64,000 nucleotides of DNA from VRUE01 sp963703335 (GCA_963703335.1 OY969812.1:1798001-1862000), one strand, 5' to 3'; positions 29,065-38,445 are shown, counted from the first letter of the stretch. The notes: generated from the sequence alone by a model not told the origin. Program-made: numbers and translations.

Positions 29065-31250
29065 GGGCCGCGCTGAAGGCAGGGCGCTGGCGGCGCCGCG
29101 TCGCGGTGACGCTCGGGCTGGCGGCCCTGATCGTGGCGATGGCGCACCCGGTCGCGGGCGCGGCCAGCGACGTTTGGGGGAACGTCGGTCCAGCTCCTCA
29201 GCTAGGAGGCGGGCTCGCCGGCCGCTACCCGCTCAGCCACTACACGCTCGACCAGCACTTCGATGTCATCTCGGTCTCGGTGATCGGCGGCGACGTGGAC
29301 GCCTCGGGCGTCCCGGCGATGATCGCCTACTTCCTCGCCTCGATCCTCTGGCTGGTCACGAGCTGGTTGTCGAACCTGCTCATCACCCTCTTCTCGTTCG
29401 CCTTCGAGTTGGACTTGGTCAACGGCTCGCAGGCGACCGGCGGCGCCGGAGCGCTGGCGCCGGTCTCCCGCGCGATCCACGCGATCTACTCCGACGTCTT
29501 CGGTGCGCCCTGGCTCGTCCTCGCGGTCGCGGTCACCGGCTGCTGGGCGATGTGGAAGGCGCTGGTGCAGCGCCGCTACTCCGAGACGGCGGGGGCGCTC
29601 GGGCTCTCGCTGATCTACGTCGTCCTCGCCCTGTTCTTCGTCGCCCAGCCGGGAGCGACGATCGGCAGCGTCTCGAAGTGGACGAACCAGATGTCGGGGG
29701 CGTTCCTCTCGATCTCCTCCCACGGCACTCCGTCGAGCGCCCGGCAGGCGAAGGAGGACACGGCCAACGAGCTCTTCAGCCTGCTCATCTTCCGCCCGTG
29801 GACCGTCCTCAACTTCGGCGGCCTCGAACACTGCACCCGCTCGGGCACCGGCTCGGAGGACTCCGATCCCGAGTCGGTCGCAGTGCGCCCGCTCTCCTCC
29901 AACCCCGCCCGCGACGCCGCCCTCGCCCGTCGCCTGCAGGCCGGGACCGAGATCACCGCGGACGGCAAGACCTGCATCAACAACGCGAACAAGTACGCGC
30001 CCAGGTTCCTCCGCTACAGCCTGAACGCCGCCGAGCACGACGAGCGGGGCAATGAGTACGAGGCGCTGAACGACGGCGACGCCTCCGACCTCCCCGACGC
30101 CGAGCGCTCCGGCTACCGGCTCGGTGTCGCTGACAAGCCCGCCACCGACGCGATGGAGGAGGGCGGCCAGTACCAGCGGCTGCTGCTGGCGCTCGTCCTC
30201 TTCTTCGGCTCGCTCGGCGCCGTCCTTTTGCTGGGGGCGCTCTCGATCGGGATCATCCTCGCCCAGGTTCTGCTGCTGCTCTGGCTCGCCTTCTCGCCGG
30301 TCGCGTTGGTGGCGGCGGCGATCCCCGGCCGCGGTCACGCATTTTTCCGCGGCTGGTTGGAGAAGCTCGCCGGGCTCCTGCTGCGCAAGGCCTCCTACTC
30401 GTTGGTCTTGGCCACCTTGCTCGCCGTCAACGGCGCCCTGGCGAGCGCGACCGCACAGCTCGGCTGGCTGATGTCCTTCGGCTTGCAGTCGCTCTTCTTC
30501 TGGGCCGTCTTCATCCAGCGGAAGACCCTCGCCGACAGCCTGATCGGGATCGCGACCGGACCGAGCGCGCCGGGGCGGGAGGGCACGCTGCGGGTGCTCG
30601 GGATCTACGCGGGCGCTCGCATGGGCGGCCGGACGCTGCGCTCGCTGCGGCGCGGCGGCGGCGCGGCGATGGGGACTCCGGGCCGTCTGTTCGGCCGCGG
30701 GGGACCGGGCGCCGGCCCCGGCAGCGCCGGCTCGAAACGGGCTCCCCTCTTGGGCACCCACTACAGCGCCCCGGTCGGCGGCGGCGTGCCTCCTCTCGAC
30801 GCGCCGGGACCGGCGGCGGAGCGTCCGCGCTCGGCGCCTCCGACTGCAGACGCCGAGAAAGGCCGCTCCGCCGCCCCGGCGACGCCGTCCCCGAAAGGCA
30901 CCCCGGCGACCCGGCCCGTATCCGCCAAAGGCGCGAGCAAACGCAAGCAACCGAAGCGGGAGGGAGCCGACCCCGAGGCGCCCTCGCGTGAGTCGCGTCC
31001 CGAGAAGGCGAAGCCCGGCCGCCCGCCCCAGCGTGAGGGCAAGCAGCCCGCAGGTCGAGCGCCCGTCCCCAAGCCCACCTCCTCGGTCGAGCCGGAGCCG
31101 AGCCTCGCCGAGGAGCTGCGGGCCGAGCGCGCGCAGGGCCGTGAGGTACAGAAGAAACCGCCCGCTGAGAAGAAGGCCCGGCCCGACTCCGGCCGTGAGC
31201 CCGCGCCGCCCAGGCCCAGGCGCCGGGGGCGGAAAGGTGGCGGGCGATGA
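29061..31250 (+). CDS. VirB6/TrbL-like polytopic membrane protein
   Basis: A 729-residue protein starting at the ATG inside the VirB4 stop codon. It begins with a signal-like helix, then has about eight membrane helices in two groups (roughly 85-120, 150-200, and 370-495) separated by a ~150-residue extracytoplasmic loop with cysteines (HCTRSGTGSE, KTCINN). The last ~190 residues are a charged, Pro/Lys/Arg-rich cytoplasmic tail ending RRRGRKGGGR. VirB6/TrbL-type proteins form the inner-membrane part of conjugation channels, and the position directly after VirB4 fits. The basic tail could contact DNA or the coupling protein. Confidence 0.82.
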   Translation: MRAALKAGRWRRRVAVTLGLAALIVAMAHPVAGAASDVWGNVGPAPQLGGGLAGRYPLSHYTLDQHFDVISVSVIGGDVDASGVPAMIAYFLASILWLVTSWLSNLLITLFSFAFELDLVNGSQATGGAGALAPVSRAIHAIYSDVFGAPWLVLAVAVTGCWAMWKALVQRRYSETAGALGLSLIYVVLALFFVAQPGATIGSVSKWTNQMSGAFLSISSHGTPSSARQAKEDTANELFSLLIFRPWTVLNFGGLEHCTRSGTGSEDSDPESVAVRPLSSNPARDAALARRLQAGTEITADGKTCINNANKYAPRFLRYSLNAAEHDERGNEYEALNDGDASDLPDAERSGYRLGVADKPATDAMEEGGQYQRLLLALVLFFGSLGAVLLLGALSIGIILAQVLLLLWLAFSPVALVAAAIPGRGHAFFRGWLEKLAGLLLRKASYSLVLATLLAVNGALASATAQLGWLMSFGLQSLFFWAVFIQRKTLADSLIGIATGPSAPGREGTLRVLGIYAGARMGGRTLRSLRRGGGAAMGTPGRLFGRGGPGAGPGSAGSKRAPLLGTHYSAPVGGGVPPLDAPGPAAERPRSAPPTADAEKGRSAAPATPSPKGTPATRPVSAKGASKRKQPKREGADPEAPSRESRPEKAKPGRPPQREGKQPAGRAPVPKPTSSVEPEPSLAEELRAERAQGREVQKKPPAEKKARPDSGREPAPPRPRRRGRKGGGR

Positions 31251-32485
31251 GCGCCCGGCGACGTCGTGGCGCCTCTCTCGCGGCGCTCATCGCCACCGGC
31301 GCCCTGGCGATGGTGGTCGTGGCGCTGACCGGGACGGTGATGGCGATCCTCGGCTCGGAGATCGCCTGCATGGGAGGGGGAGGTCCGGCCCTCGCGGCCC
31401 CGCCGACCCGAGCCGCCGAGCGCGAGATCGAGCCCGGCCGTCTTCGCATCTACCAGGCGGCCGGTCGGCGCATCGACATCGACTGGAGCTTCTTGGCGAG
31501 CATCGGCGAGCAGGAGTGCGGCGAAGGCAACTGCGCCGGGGTCAACAGCTCCGGCTGCGCGGGGCCGATGCAGATCGGCTACGTACGGGGGTCGGCGTGC
31601 AGCCCCGGATCGGGGCCGACGATCTGGGAGCTGTACCGCGTCGACGGCGACGGCGACGGCGTCACCGACGTCAACAACCCCGCCGACGCGATCTTCACCG
31701 CCGCCCGCATCTTGCGCCAGGAGAAGGCCGCCCCTCCGACCGGCGGCTCCTATGCCGCCTACCGGGAGGCGGCCTGCGGCTACTACGGCGCCTGTGCCGA
31801 CGGGGTGGCGAACTACGCCGACGAGGTGATGGCGCGGGCCGTCTCCTATGGCTTCGGCGGCAAAGGCACTCCGTCCTCCAGCGCCGAGGCCGCCGAGCCG
31901 GTAGCCGGCGGCGGCTCGGGCTGCGGATCAAGCTCGGGCGGCACGGCGAGCGGCAACGAGATCGTCCGCATCGCGCAGAGTCAGCTCGGCACTCCCGAGA
32001 GCCCGCCCGGATCGAACTGCAATCCCTACGGGCCGTGCGTGGAATGGTGCTCGCTGTTCGTCGCCTGGGTTTGGCAGCGGGCGGGGGTCCCGCTGGAGGG
32101 CAGCACCGCGACCTACGCCTACTCGGGCACCGTCTACGAATGGGCGCAGGCTCACGAAGGCGGTGGCCTGACCGGCGCCACGGCACCCGGCGAGCCGCCC
32201 TTCTCGACGGCTGAGCCGAACGGCGCCCGCGTCCTGCCGCCGACCGCGACCCCGGCTCCCGGCGACGCCGTCCTCTACGGCAGCGGCCCGACCGCCAGCG
32301 ATCACATCGGCATCGTCGAGCGCGTCTTCCCCGGCGGGCAGATCACGACGATCGACGGCAACTTCGGCAATCGGGTCTCGCGCGCCGGCCCGTTCATGCC
32401 CTCGCAGGCAGCGGACTACGGGATGCCGGGGCCGATCTTCGGCTACGCCCATCCGCCCAGCACCGAGGACGGCGTCGATGGTTGA
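31247..32485 (+). CDS. Bifunctional cell-wall hydrolase: lytic transglycosylase plus CHAP domain
   Basis: A 412-residue membrane-anchored enzyme (helix 10-37). Residues ~75-205 form an SLT-type lysozyme domain with the catalytic Glu in SIGEQECGEG (about 86-93), followed by SSGCAGPMQIGYV. Residues ~245-405 form a CHAP amidase/endopeptidase domain with catalytic Cys in YGPCVEWCSLFVAWVW and His in SDHIGIVERVFPGG. This pair is the standard peptidoglycan hydrolase of Gram-positive conjugation systems (TcpG/VirB1-like), opening the wall for the channel. It overlaps both neighbouring genes. Confidence 0.92.
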   Translation: MSARRRRGASLAALIATGALAMVVVALTGTVMAILGSEIACMGGGGPALAAPPTRAAEREIEPGRLRIYQAAGRRIDIDWSFLASIGEQECGEGNCAGVNSSGCAGPMQIGYVRGSACSPGSGPTIWELYRVDGDGDGVTDVNNPADAIFTAARILRQEKAAPPTGGSYAAYREAACGYYGACADGVANYADEVMARAVSYGFGGKGTPSSSAEAAEPVAGGGSGCGSSSGGTASGNEIVRIAQSQLGTPESPPGSNCNPYGPCVEWCSLFVAWVWQRAGVPLEGSTATYAYSGTVYEWAQAHEGGGLTGATAPGEPPFSTAEPNGARVLPPTATPAPGDAVLYGSGPTASDHIGIVERVFPGGQITTIDGNFGNRVSRAGPFMPSQAADYGMPGPIFGYAHPPSTEDGVDG

Positions 32486-33002
32486 CCGTCTCCGAGCCCT
32501 GCTCGAGGAGCCGCTCGATCCGCGCGCCGGGCGTGCGGTCCTTGTGCTCGCCAGCGCGATCCTGCTCGGCCTCGCTGCGCTGTTCGTCCTCACAGTCCGC
32601 GAGCCCGACGTCGCGGGTCCTCGGGGCCGGGCCCAGGCGGCGTCGGTCGCGCCGCCGCCAGTCCCCTCCGTGCCGCTGGCCGGCGGCGTCGAAGGGGAGC
32701 CGCTCGAGAGCCGCCCGCCCCTCCGCCGGCAGGACCCCCAGGACGAGGAGGGCAGTCCCGCCGCCCGCCGCGCCGCCCGCGCTCTGCGATCGCACCGGGC
32801 GCTCCAGCACGTTCCGTACCGAAGCGACGGGCTGACGGTCGAACTGATCGGGGCGCGCGGTCACCGCGCGGTCCTTCGCGTCAGCGCTGAGACGGTTCGT
32901 TCTGCCCGCCAAGGCTGGCACCGATTCCTTCGCCGTTATCGGGACTCGGGCCGGACCTACACCCCGATCTTCCGCGGCGAGCTCGGAGAGCGCGATGGCT
33001 GA
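32478..33002 (+). CDS. Single-pass membrane protein of the transfer operon
   Basis: A 174-residue protein with one membrane helix (about 20-40), a Pro-rich periphery and a basic C-terminal segment (QGWHRFLRRYRDSGRTYTPI). It overlaps the hydrolase gene by 8 bp and lies in the transfer run, so it probably belongs to the machine, for example as an accessory channel or regulatory subunit. I do not recognise a family. The C-terminal ~70 residues have a mixed alpha/beta pattern and should be a folded extracytoplasmic domain. Confidence 0.65.
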   Translation: MVDRLRALLEEPLDPRAGRAVLVLASAILLGLAALFVLTVREPDVAGPRGRAQAASVAPPPVPSVPLAGGVEGEPLESRPPLRRQDPQDEEGSPAARRAARALRSHRALQHVPYRSDGLTVELIGARGHRAVLRVSAETVRSARQGWHRFLRRYRDSGRTYTPIFRGELGERDG

Positions 33003-33135
33003 ACGGCGGGAGAACGACTGCCCCGGTCGCAAGCTCGGCGCCCGCTGGCGGCGGCCCGGATGGAGATTGCCTCGCCTGCGCCGGCGTCGAGGACGACGCG
33101 GTTGCGGTTCTCGATCAGGGCGGAACCGTGGCTAG
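32995..33135 (+). CDS. Possible small Arg-rich protein, 46 residues
   Basis: An ATG at 32995, overlapping the end of the previous gene by 8 bp, opens a 46-codon frame of very high arginine content (PRLRRRRGRRGCGSRSGRNR). The overlap fits the style of this operon, but an Arg-rich frame in GC-rich DNA can arise by chance, and no ribosome site is strong. It could be a nucleic-acid-binding peptide or nothing. The remaining gap up to 33294 holds only a 12-bp tandem repeat. Confidence 0.3.
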   Translation: MAERRENDCPGRKLGARWRRPGWRLPRLRRRRGRRGCGSRSGRNRG

Positions 33136-33141
33136 TCGGCT

Positions 33142-33193
33142 GGCCACCCCTTGGGCCGCCCGTGCGGCCACCTGTGCGGCCACCCGTCGGGCC
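33142..33193. repeat. 12-bp tandem repeat
   Basis: Units beginning GGCC(A/G)CC start at 33142, 33154, 33166, 33178 and 33190, an exact 12-bp period (for example GGCCACCTGTGC, GGCCACCCGTCG). It lies in the non-coding stretch before the coupling-protein gene. Origin by slippage is likely; a protein-binding role is possible. Confidence 0.7.
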
Positions 33194-33294
33194 GCTTCGG
33201 TGGTTGCCGGGAGTGGCCGGATTACGCGGCCCGCCGCCGATCGCGGCCCTCGCGTTTTGCCGACATTCCTCCGTCACCCAAAGGTCGGTGCGTG

Positions 33295-35943
33295 ATGGGT
33301 GGCGATCGATCTGACCCTCGCCCGATGCTGGCGATCTTCGCCGCCGCGGTGCTGTTCGCCCTCTGGCGGCTCATATCGAGCATCGATGTCGATCGACTCT
33401 TCGCCTCGATTCCCTCGCTCGCACCCTTCGCTCTCGGCGCCATCGCTATCGCCTCCGCGCTGGCTACGCATCGCTTCGTCGCCACCCGCCGCACGCTCCG
33501 ATCGCGCCGTGCCGTCGCGATCGTACCTGCGGACGAGTTCGACGCCGAGCCCGACTCCGTGCTGCGCTTCGCGGCCCAGCTCGCTTCCAGCGAGCGCAGG
33601 GTCGCGGGCTGGGTTGACCGCCGCGCCAGCGCGATCCGCATCCGGCTCGCCGCCGACGCCGAGCGGCGACTGGTCTACGCGCTGGAGGCTCCCGAGCGGG
33701 CGGGTGAGGCTGTGCGCACGGCGCTTGCCAGCTTCGAGGGCGTGCAGGAGCGCCCCGCTGATGAGGTGCTGGGGGCGGGCGAGGCGCCAGAGGAGGACGA
33801 GGCATCGGAGGAGACTGCCGAGGCTGATGACGGCAAGCGCTCGGTGCTGCGCACCGAGCTAGTGCTGGCCCGCGCGAGCGTCGAGCCGTTGGCGCGGCTT
33901 TCCCCGAAGCCTGATCCGCTGCAGCCCTTCGCCGCAGCGGTCGGCCGGCTTCGCTCCGGCGAGGACGCGGGCGTCTGCGTCGACCTGCTTCCAGCGAGCG
34001 GCTTCCGCGCCGCTCGCCTGCGGCGGCGGCTACGGCGCGAGGCCCGCCGCATCCACGGCGAGCGTCGCGACTGGGCTGCCCTCCTGAACGGCGAAGAGCG
34101 CCGTCGCACCAGGCCCGACCCCCAGGAGCAGGTAGAGCGCCGCGGGGCGGTGCAGGCGGTTGACGCGAAGCTGCGCGACTCGGGCGAGCTGTTCGAGGCG
34201 CAGATCCTCCTGCGCGGCGAGGCGCCGACTCGGGGTCGGGCAGAAGCGGCGATGTCGGGTCTGCTCGCGGCCTTCCGGCCGCTGGCCGAGCGCAACTACC
34301 TGAAGGCCTCCGGGCTGCCGATCCCCGGCATCGCCTTCCTCGGCTCCGACGTCCCCCTGCGGCGGGGGAGTTTCGACCGCCGCTTCGCCACTGGCCTCTT
34401 CCGACCAGCGCGGAAGACGATCCTGACGGCGCGCGAGCTGTCCGGCTTCTTGAAGCCGCCGACCGTCCACTGCGGCGAGCGCAGCGTCCTGCGCTCTGGA
34501 GCGCTGCTCTCGCCGCCTCCCGACCTGCCCGCCTTCGAGAAGGGCAAGGGAGACCTGATCCCGCTCGGCAAGGTGAGCACCGAGTCGGGCGAGCAGATCG
34601 TCGGCGTCCAGACCACCGACACCTTCTTCACCTACATTGCCGGCCGCTCACGCTACGGCAAGACCGAGGCGGCGATCGCCCAGTTCGCCCATCTGGTCAG
34701 GGCCGGGCATGGCGGCCTCTTCCTCGATCCCCACGGCGATGGCCTCGAGCGGATCGAGCCCTACCTGGCAGAGGTCGCCGAGCGGGTGGTGCGGATCGAC
34801 CTTGGCCCCGGCGCCACCTATGAGCAGCCCGGTTGGAACCTCTTTGAGCTCGGCGGCAACGCCGCGGAGAGCGAGGCACGGGTCGAGGCCGTAGTCGACG
34901 CCTTTGCCTCGGCGCTCGAATGGGGCGAGCGCTCCACGCGCGCGATCAACCTGACCAGCCAGGCCGCCGCCGCGCTTGCGGCGATCGCCGGGCGCCTGGA
35001 CTCCGAGCTGGCACCGACGATCTTCCAGATCCCGACGCTGCTCTCGGACTCCAAGTGGCGCGAAGCGGTGCTCCCGTTCCTGCCGCGCGCCGACCAGCGC
35101 TTCTGGAACGATCGCTTTCCGCTGCTGGCCCCCGAGGCAATCACCCCGGTCACGAACATGGTCGATCGCCTGCGCCGCGTCGAGCGGGTCAGGGCGCTAT
35201 TGGGCCAGAGCAAGAGCACCTACCGGGTCCGCGAGGCGATGGACGGGGGCAAGATCGTCCTCGCCTGCCCGGGTGCCGGCGGCACCCGCGATCGGCTGAT
35301 CGCCAACCTGCTCCTTTTCGACCTGCTGCACGCCGCTCGCGGGCGCGCCGACCTGGCGCCCGAGCGGCGCAAACCGTTCTGGGTCTTCCTCGATGAGGTG
35401 CAGAGCTATGACGGTGCGGCCTCGGGCAACCTCGCCGCGCTCCTGGAGCAGAGCGCCAAGTTCGGCCTGCGGGCGGTGCTGCTGAACCAGAACCCTGAGC
35501 GGCTCAGCGCGGCGACCTTGAACGCGCTGACGACCAACCGCTCGCACCTGCTCGCCTCGACTCTCAACTCCCACGCCGCCGCTCTCATTGCCAAGGAGTG
35601 GGGCAAGCGGGTGAGCCCCGAGGCGCTGACCGAGCTGCAGCGCTTCCGCTTCATCGCCCAGGTCACCTACAAGGGCAGGCTCAGCACGCCCTTCGCGCTG
35701 GGCGGTGTCCGGGTCGAGGACGTCCTTGAGGAACCTGCCAAGAAGTCCGTCTCCAAGGGGCAGGCCGGCGTGACCGCGGGTGGCCTATCCGTTGCCGAGG
35801 TGACTCGGCACCTGGAGACGCTCGACGACCGCATCCAGGCCGAGCTGGAACGCCAGCACGGCGACGGAGAGGCGGAGGCGCAGTCGGCCGGCGGGCCGGA
35901 ACCGCCGCCACACGCGCAGGAGGAGGACGAGAACGATGGGTGA
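33295..35943 (+). CDS. Type IV coupling protein, VirD4/TraD-like ATPase
   Basis: An 882-residue membrane ATPase. Two N-terminal helices (about 13-28 and 38-58) anchor it. A ~380-residue soluble region follows, then the motor domain with Walker A AGRSRYGKTEAAIA (about 448-461), LFLDPHGDGL, Walker B FWVFLDEVQSYDG (about 694-706) and the motif LRAVLLNQNPERLS. This is the pattern of coupling proteins that bring DNA to the transfer channel. The ATG at 33295 is preferred over upstream frames that run through the tandem repeat. It overlaps the next gene by 8 bp. Confidence 0.87.
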   Translation: MGGDRSDPRPMLAIFAAAVLFALWRLISSIDVDRLFASIPSLAPFALGAIAIASALATHRFVATRRTLRSRRAVAIVPADEFDAEPDSVLRFAAQLASSERRVAGWVDRRASAIRIRLAADAERRLVYALEAPERAGEAVRTALASFEGVQERPADEVLGAGEAPEEDEASEETAEADDGKRSVLRTELVLARASVEPLARLSPKPDPLQPFAAAVGRLRSGEDAGVCVDLLPASGFRAARLRRRLRREARRIHGERRDWAALLNGEERRRTRPDPQEQVERRGAVQAVDAKLRDSGELFEAQILLRGEAPTRGRAEAAMSGLLAAFRPLAERNYLKASGLPIPGIAFLGSDVPLRRGSFDRRFATGLFRPARKTILTARELSGFLKPPTVHCGERSVLRSGALLSPPPDLPAFEKGKGDLIPLGKVSTESGEQIVGVQTTDTFFTYIAGRSRYGKTEAAIAQFAHLVRAGHGGLFLDPHGDGLERIEPYLAEVAERVVRIDLGPGATYEQPGWNLFELGGNAAESEARVEAVVDAFASALEWGERSTRAINLTSQAAAALAAIAGRLDSELAPTIFQIPTLLSDSKWREAVLPFLPRADQRFWNDRFPLLAPEAITPVTNMVDRLRRVERVRALLGQSKSTYRVREAMDGGKIVLACPGAGGTRDRLIANLLLFDLLHAARGRADLAPERRKPFWVFLDEVQSYDGAASGNLAALLEQSAKFGLRAVLLNQNPERLSAATLNALTTNRSHLLASTLNSHAAALIAKEWGKRVSPEALTELQRFRFIAQVTYKGRLSTPFALGGVRVEDVLEEPAKKSVSKGQAGVTAGGLSVAEVTRHLETLDDRIQAELERQHGDGEAEAQSAGGPEPPPHAQEEDENDG

Positions 35944-36832
35944 GCGAGGGGCCGGCCAGTCTCTGCCCGCGAAGGGGAACGAGATCCTCGCCTCGCTCGC
36001 TGCCCACCGCGTGCTCTCGACGCCGCAGGTCTACGCGATCCACTCGCACGAGGTCGAGCGGCGCTGGATCCAGAAGCTGCTCGGGAGGTTGCGGGTGTCC
36101 GGGCTCGCCGACTACGTCCTCTCTGCGCACGGGCGGCGGCGCCTTTGGTTCGCGACCGAGCGCGGAACGCAGTTGGCACGCGAGGCGGGCGCGGTCGAGG
36201 GCAGGCCGCCGCTCGCCGCCGAGCTCGCCTCCGGCCCGTTGGCGGCCCACGCGATCGCCGTCAACGAGACGGCGATCTGCTTCTTGCGCGCCGCGGCGAA
36301 GCGCGGCGACGAGTTCGGACCGCTCGCCTGGCGCCACGAGGTCTTTCATCCGATCTCGCGCGGGCGGGGCCGGCGCCGACACTCGCTCATCGCCGACGCT
36401 GTCTTCACCTACCTGCGACAGGCAGGCGAAGGGATCGCGATCGATCAACGCTTCCTCGAGCTTGACCGCGCGACGCTCTCGGTCGACCGCCTCGCCCGCG
36501 AGCTGGCCCGCTACGCGGAGCTCTACCGGGCCAAGGAGGCAAAGGCGGGCGAGCCGCTGTGGCGGGAGAGCTATCCGGTCTTCCCGAGGGTCCATTGCGT
36601 CCTTGACGGCGCTCCGCGCCGGGCGCTCTCGCGCCGCCGCTCCTCCGTGAGCTTGCTGTTGGCTAGTAACCCGCTGCTCTCTCGTACGCCCGAGGTGGCG
36701 ATCTCGGTCTGTCTGCTGGAAGACCTGCGCCGCGAGGGACCCTTTGCGCCGGTCTTCCGCGACGTGCGCGACCCGGGCCGTCCCGTCGACTGGCTCGGCA
36801 AGCCTGCCGAGCAAGAGGAGGCGTCCCGGTGA
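35936..36832 (+). CDS. Replication-relaxation family protein, candidate initiator/relaxase role
   Basis: A 298-residue protein resembling the replication-relaxation family found on actinobacterial plasmids and ICEs. The N-terminal half is a winged-helix-like region (ILASLAAHRVLSTPQVYAIH, then RWIQKLLGRLRVSGLADYVL and GRRRLWFATERGTQLA). The C-terminal half has the mixed pattern LIADAVFTYLRQAGEGIAIDQRFLELDRATLS followed by a helix ELARYAELY, as in nuclease-like folds. Family members are thought to act in plasmid replication or mobilisation, but the mechanism is not settled. It lies right after the coupling protein, where a relaxase gene is expected. Confidence 0.75.
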   Translation: MGERGAGQSLPAKGNEILASLAAHRVLSTPQVYAIHSHEVERRWIQKLLGRLRVSGLADYVLSAHGRRRLWFATERGTQLAREAGAVEGRPPLAAELASGPLAAHAIAVNETAICFLRAAAKRGDEFGPLAWRHEVFHPISRGRGRRRHSLIADAVFTYLRQAGEGIAIDQRFLELDRATLSVDRLARELARYAELYRAKEAKAGEPLWRESYPVFPRVHCVLDGAPRRALSRRRSSVSLLLASNPLLSRTPEVAISVCLLEDLRREGPFAPVFRDVRDPGRPVDWLGKPAEQEEASR

Positions 36833-37920
36833 GCCGGCCGGCGAAAGCGAGTCGAGCGCCGCGCCGCCGCGGTAGCTGTGCGGGGGCATCCAAGATCGAT
36901 GCGAGGCTGCTCGAAGGCGACTGCCTCGAGGTGCTGGGCACGCTGGAGGCCGAGAGCGTCGATGCGATCGTCACCGACCCGCCATACGGGATCGGCTTCC
37001 AGAACAAGCGCTGGGACTCGATCGCGATCCGCGAGGCGGTGGCGAAGGCCGGGCACGACCGGCTCAGCCCCAACGAGGCGTTCGAGGCTTGGTGCCGGAT
37101 CTGGGCGACCGAGTGCCGGCGCGTCCTGAAGCCGGGAGGGTTCCTTGCGGCGTTCGGCTCGCCGCGGACCTTTCACCGGCTTGCTTGCGGTGTCGAGGAC
37201 GCGGGCCTGGAGGTCCGCGACACGCTGATGTGGCTCTACGCCGAGGGGATGCCGAAGTCGCGCCACTACCCCGGCGGCCGGGCGACGGCGCTGAAGCCGG
37301 CGTTCGAGCCGATCGTGCTGGCCCGCCGCGGGCTCGACAGGACGACCGAGGAGACGATCACCCGCCACGGGACCGGCGGGCTCAATGCCGAGAGCTGCCG
37401 AGTCGAGGGCCGCCATCCGGCGAACGTGATCCTCGGGCACGACCCCGGATGCGACGAGGGAAGCTGCACGCCGGGCTGCCCTGTCGCTGCCGCGGACGCT
37501 TGCGCCAGTGAAGGCCGCACCCGCCTCGCGCCGAGCCGGTTTCTCTACTGCCCGAAGGCGAGTCGGGCGGAGCGGGATGCCGGCTGCGAGCGGTTGCCTC
37601 AGCGCGCGCTTGACCTTTTCCCCAACGCACAGGGAGGAAAGAAACCAGCCAATGCCCGGAACCCGCATCCGACTGTGAAGCCGTTGGAGCTGATGCGGTG
37701 GCTGGTGCGACTGCTCTGTCCGCCTGGCGGCCTGGTTCTCGACCCGACCGCAGGCTCGGGAACGACCGGGGCGGCGTCGGTGCTGGAGGGGCGTCGTTTC
37801 CTCGGCATCGAGCTGGAACCCGCCTATATAGAGATCGCCGCCGCACGCATCGCGCACCACTCGCCGAAAGGCACTCAGAAGCCGAAGGTGCGCCGTGCCC
37901 CTTTAGGGAGGCGACGGTGA
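36829..37920 (+). CDS. DNA methyltransferase (N4-cytosine/N6-adenine type)
   Basis: A 363-residue modification enzyme. The catalytic motif TDPPYGIGFQ is near residue 49 and the SAM-binding motif LDPTAGSGTTGAA near residue 304. This order, catalytic motif first, is that of the beta class. KPLELMRWLVRLLCPPGG precedes the SAM motif as usual. No restriction enzyme gene adjoins it, so it appears solitary; on conjugative elements such enzymes often protect incoming DNA from host restriction. A central Cys cluster (CDEGSCTPGC) could bind a metal. It overlaps both neighbours. Confidence 0.92.
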   Translation: MSRPAKASRAPRRRGSCAGASKIDARLLEGDCLEVLGTLEAESVDAIVTDPPYGIGFQNKRWDSIAIREAVAKAGHDRLSPNEAFEAWCRIWATECRRVLKPGGFLAAFGSPRTFHRLACGVEDAGLEVRDTLMWLYAEGMPKSRHYPGGRATALKPAFEPIVLARRGLDRTTEETITRHGTGGLNAESCRVEGRHPANVILGHDPGCDEGSCTPGCPVAAADACASEGRTRLAPSRFLYCPKASRAERDAGCERLPQRALDLFPNAQGGKKPANARNPHPTVKPLELMRWLVRLLCPPGGLVLDPTAGSGTTGAASVLEGRRFLGIELEPAYIEIAAARIAHHSPKGTQKPKVRRAPLGRRR

Positions 37921-38375
37921 GCGCCGGCCCGGCACCACAGGCCGGGGAGCTTCGCCTCGATCCCGAATCGATCGAGGCGATCGCGCGCCGCCTCGCCGAG
38001 CTTCTGGGGAGCGGCGAAGAGCAGCGACCGCGAAAGCAGTTGATCTCCGCCGAGGCGGTCTCGGAGTGGTGGGGGGTGAGTCGCCGCTGGGTCTACGAAA
38101 ACGCGAAGCGCCTCGGGGTCCGCCGCATCGGCACTGGCCGCCGTCCTCGTTTGCGTTTCGATCCCGACGAGGTTGCCGAGCAGCTCGGCGAGCCGACCGG
38201 GTGCCCCGGCGGCCGATCCGATGCGCGGGGATTGCCGGCGATTAGCGGCGATTGCGGGTCCGACTCGCTTTCCACGCGCACCAGAGCTATGGTCGGTCGG
38301 CAAGCCAAAAAGCGGCCGGGGCGACGCACGAACGCCCCCCGGCCCGGCGCCGAAGGAGGACCTTCGGCACGATGA
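37917..38375 (+). CDS. Excisionase-like helix-turn-helix protein
   Basis: A 152-residue protein starting at GTG 37917 inside the methyltransferase stop. Residues 40-85 (LISAEAVSEWWGVSRRWVYENAKRL, then RRIGTGRRPRLRFDPDEV) are the MerR/excisionase-type winged helix used by phage and ICE excisionases. The C-terminal ~60 residues are disordered and basic. The codons for GRSDARGLPAISGDCG contain a DNA sequence that recurs in inverted form near the tRNA (47623-47652). Two genes upstream of the integrase, it is probably the directionality factor for excision. Confidence 0.8.
   Translation: MSAGPAPQAGELRLDPESIEAIARRLAELLGSGEEQRPRKQLISAEAVSEWWGVSRRWVYENAKRLGVRRIGTGRRPRLRFDPDEVAEQLGEPTGCPGGRSDARGLPAISGDCGSDSLSTRTRAMVGRQAKKRPGRRTNAPRPGAEGGPSAR
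38221..38259 (+). repeat. Copy of a 29-bp sequence also found at 47623-47652
   Basis: ATGCGCGGGGATT, then an extra 10 bp, then AGCGGCGATTGCGGGT matches the minus-strand sequence at 47623-47652 (ATGCGCGGGGATT plus AGCGGCGATTACGGGT), with one mismatch and the extra 10 bp. The extra piece is another GGCGATT unit. It lies inside the excisionase-like gene, and the two copies flank the integrase block in opposite orientation. Confidence 0.7.
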
Positions 38376-38445
38376 GAAGCCTAGCCCTGCCAGGCCCTCG
38401 CGCTGCCGCTGCTTCCCTCGCCGCCGGAACGCGAGGAGGACGGTA

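Noticed and set aside
26056..30950. Long antisense open frames (716, 518 and 582 residues)
   Set aside because: They are mirror frames of the VirB4 and VirB6-like genes, a common effect of strong third-position GC bias, with no ribosome site or recognisable domain.
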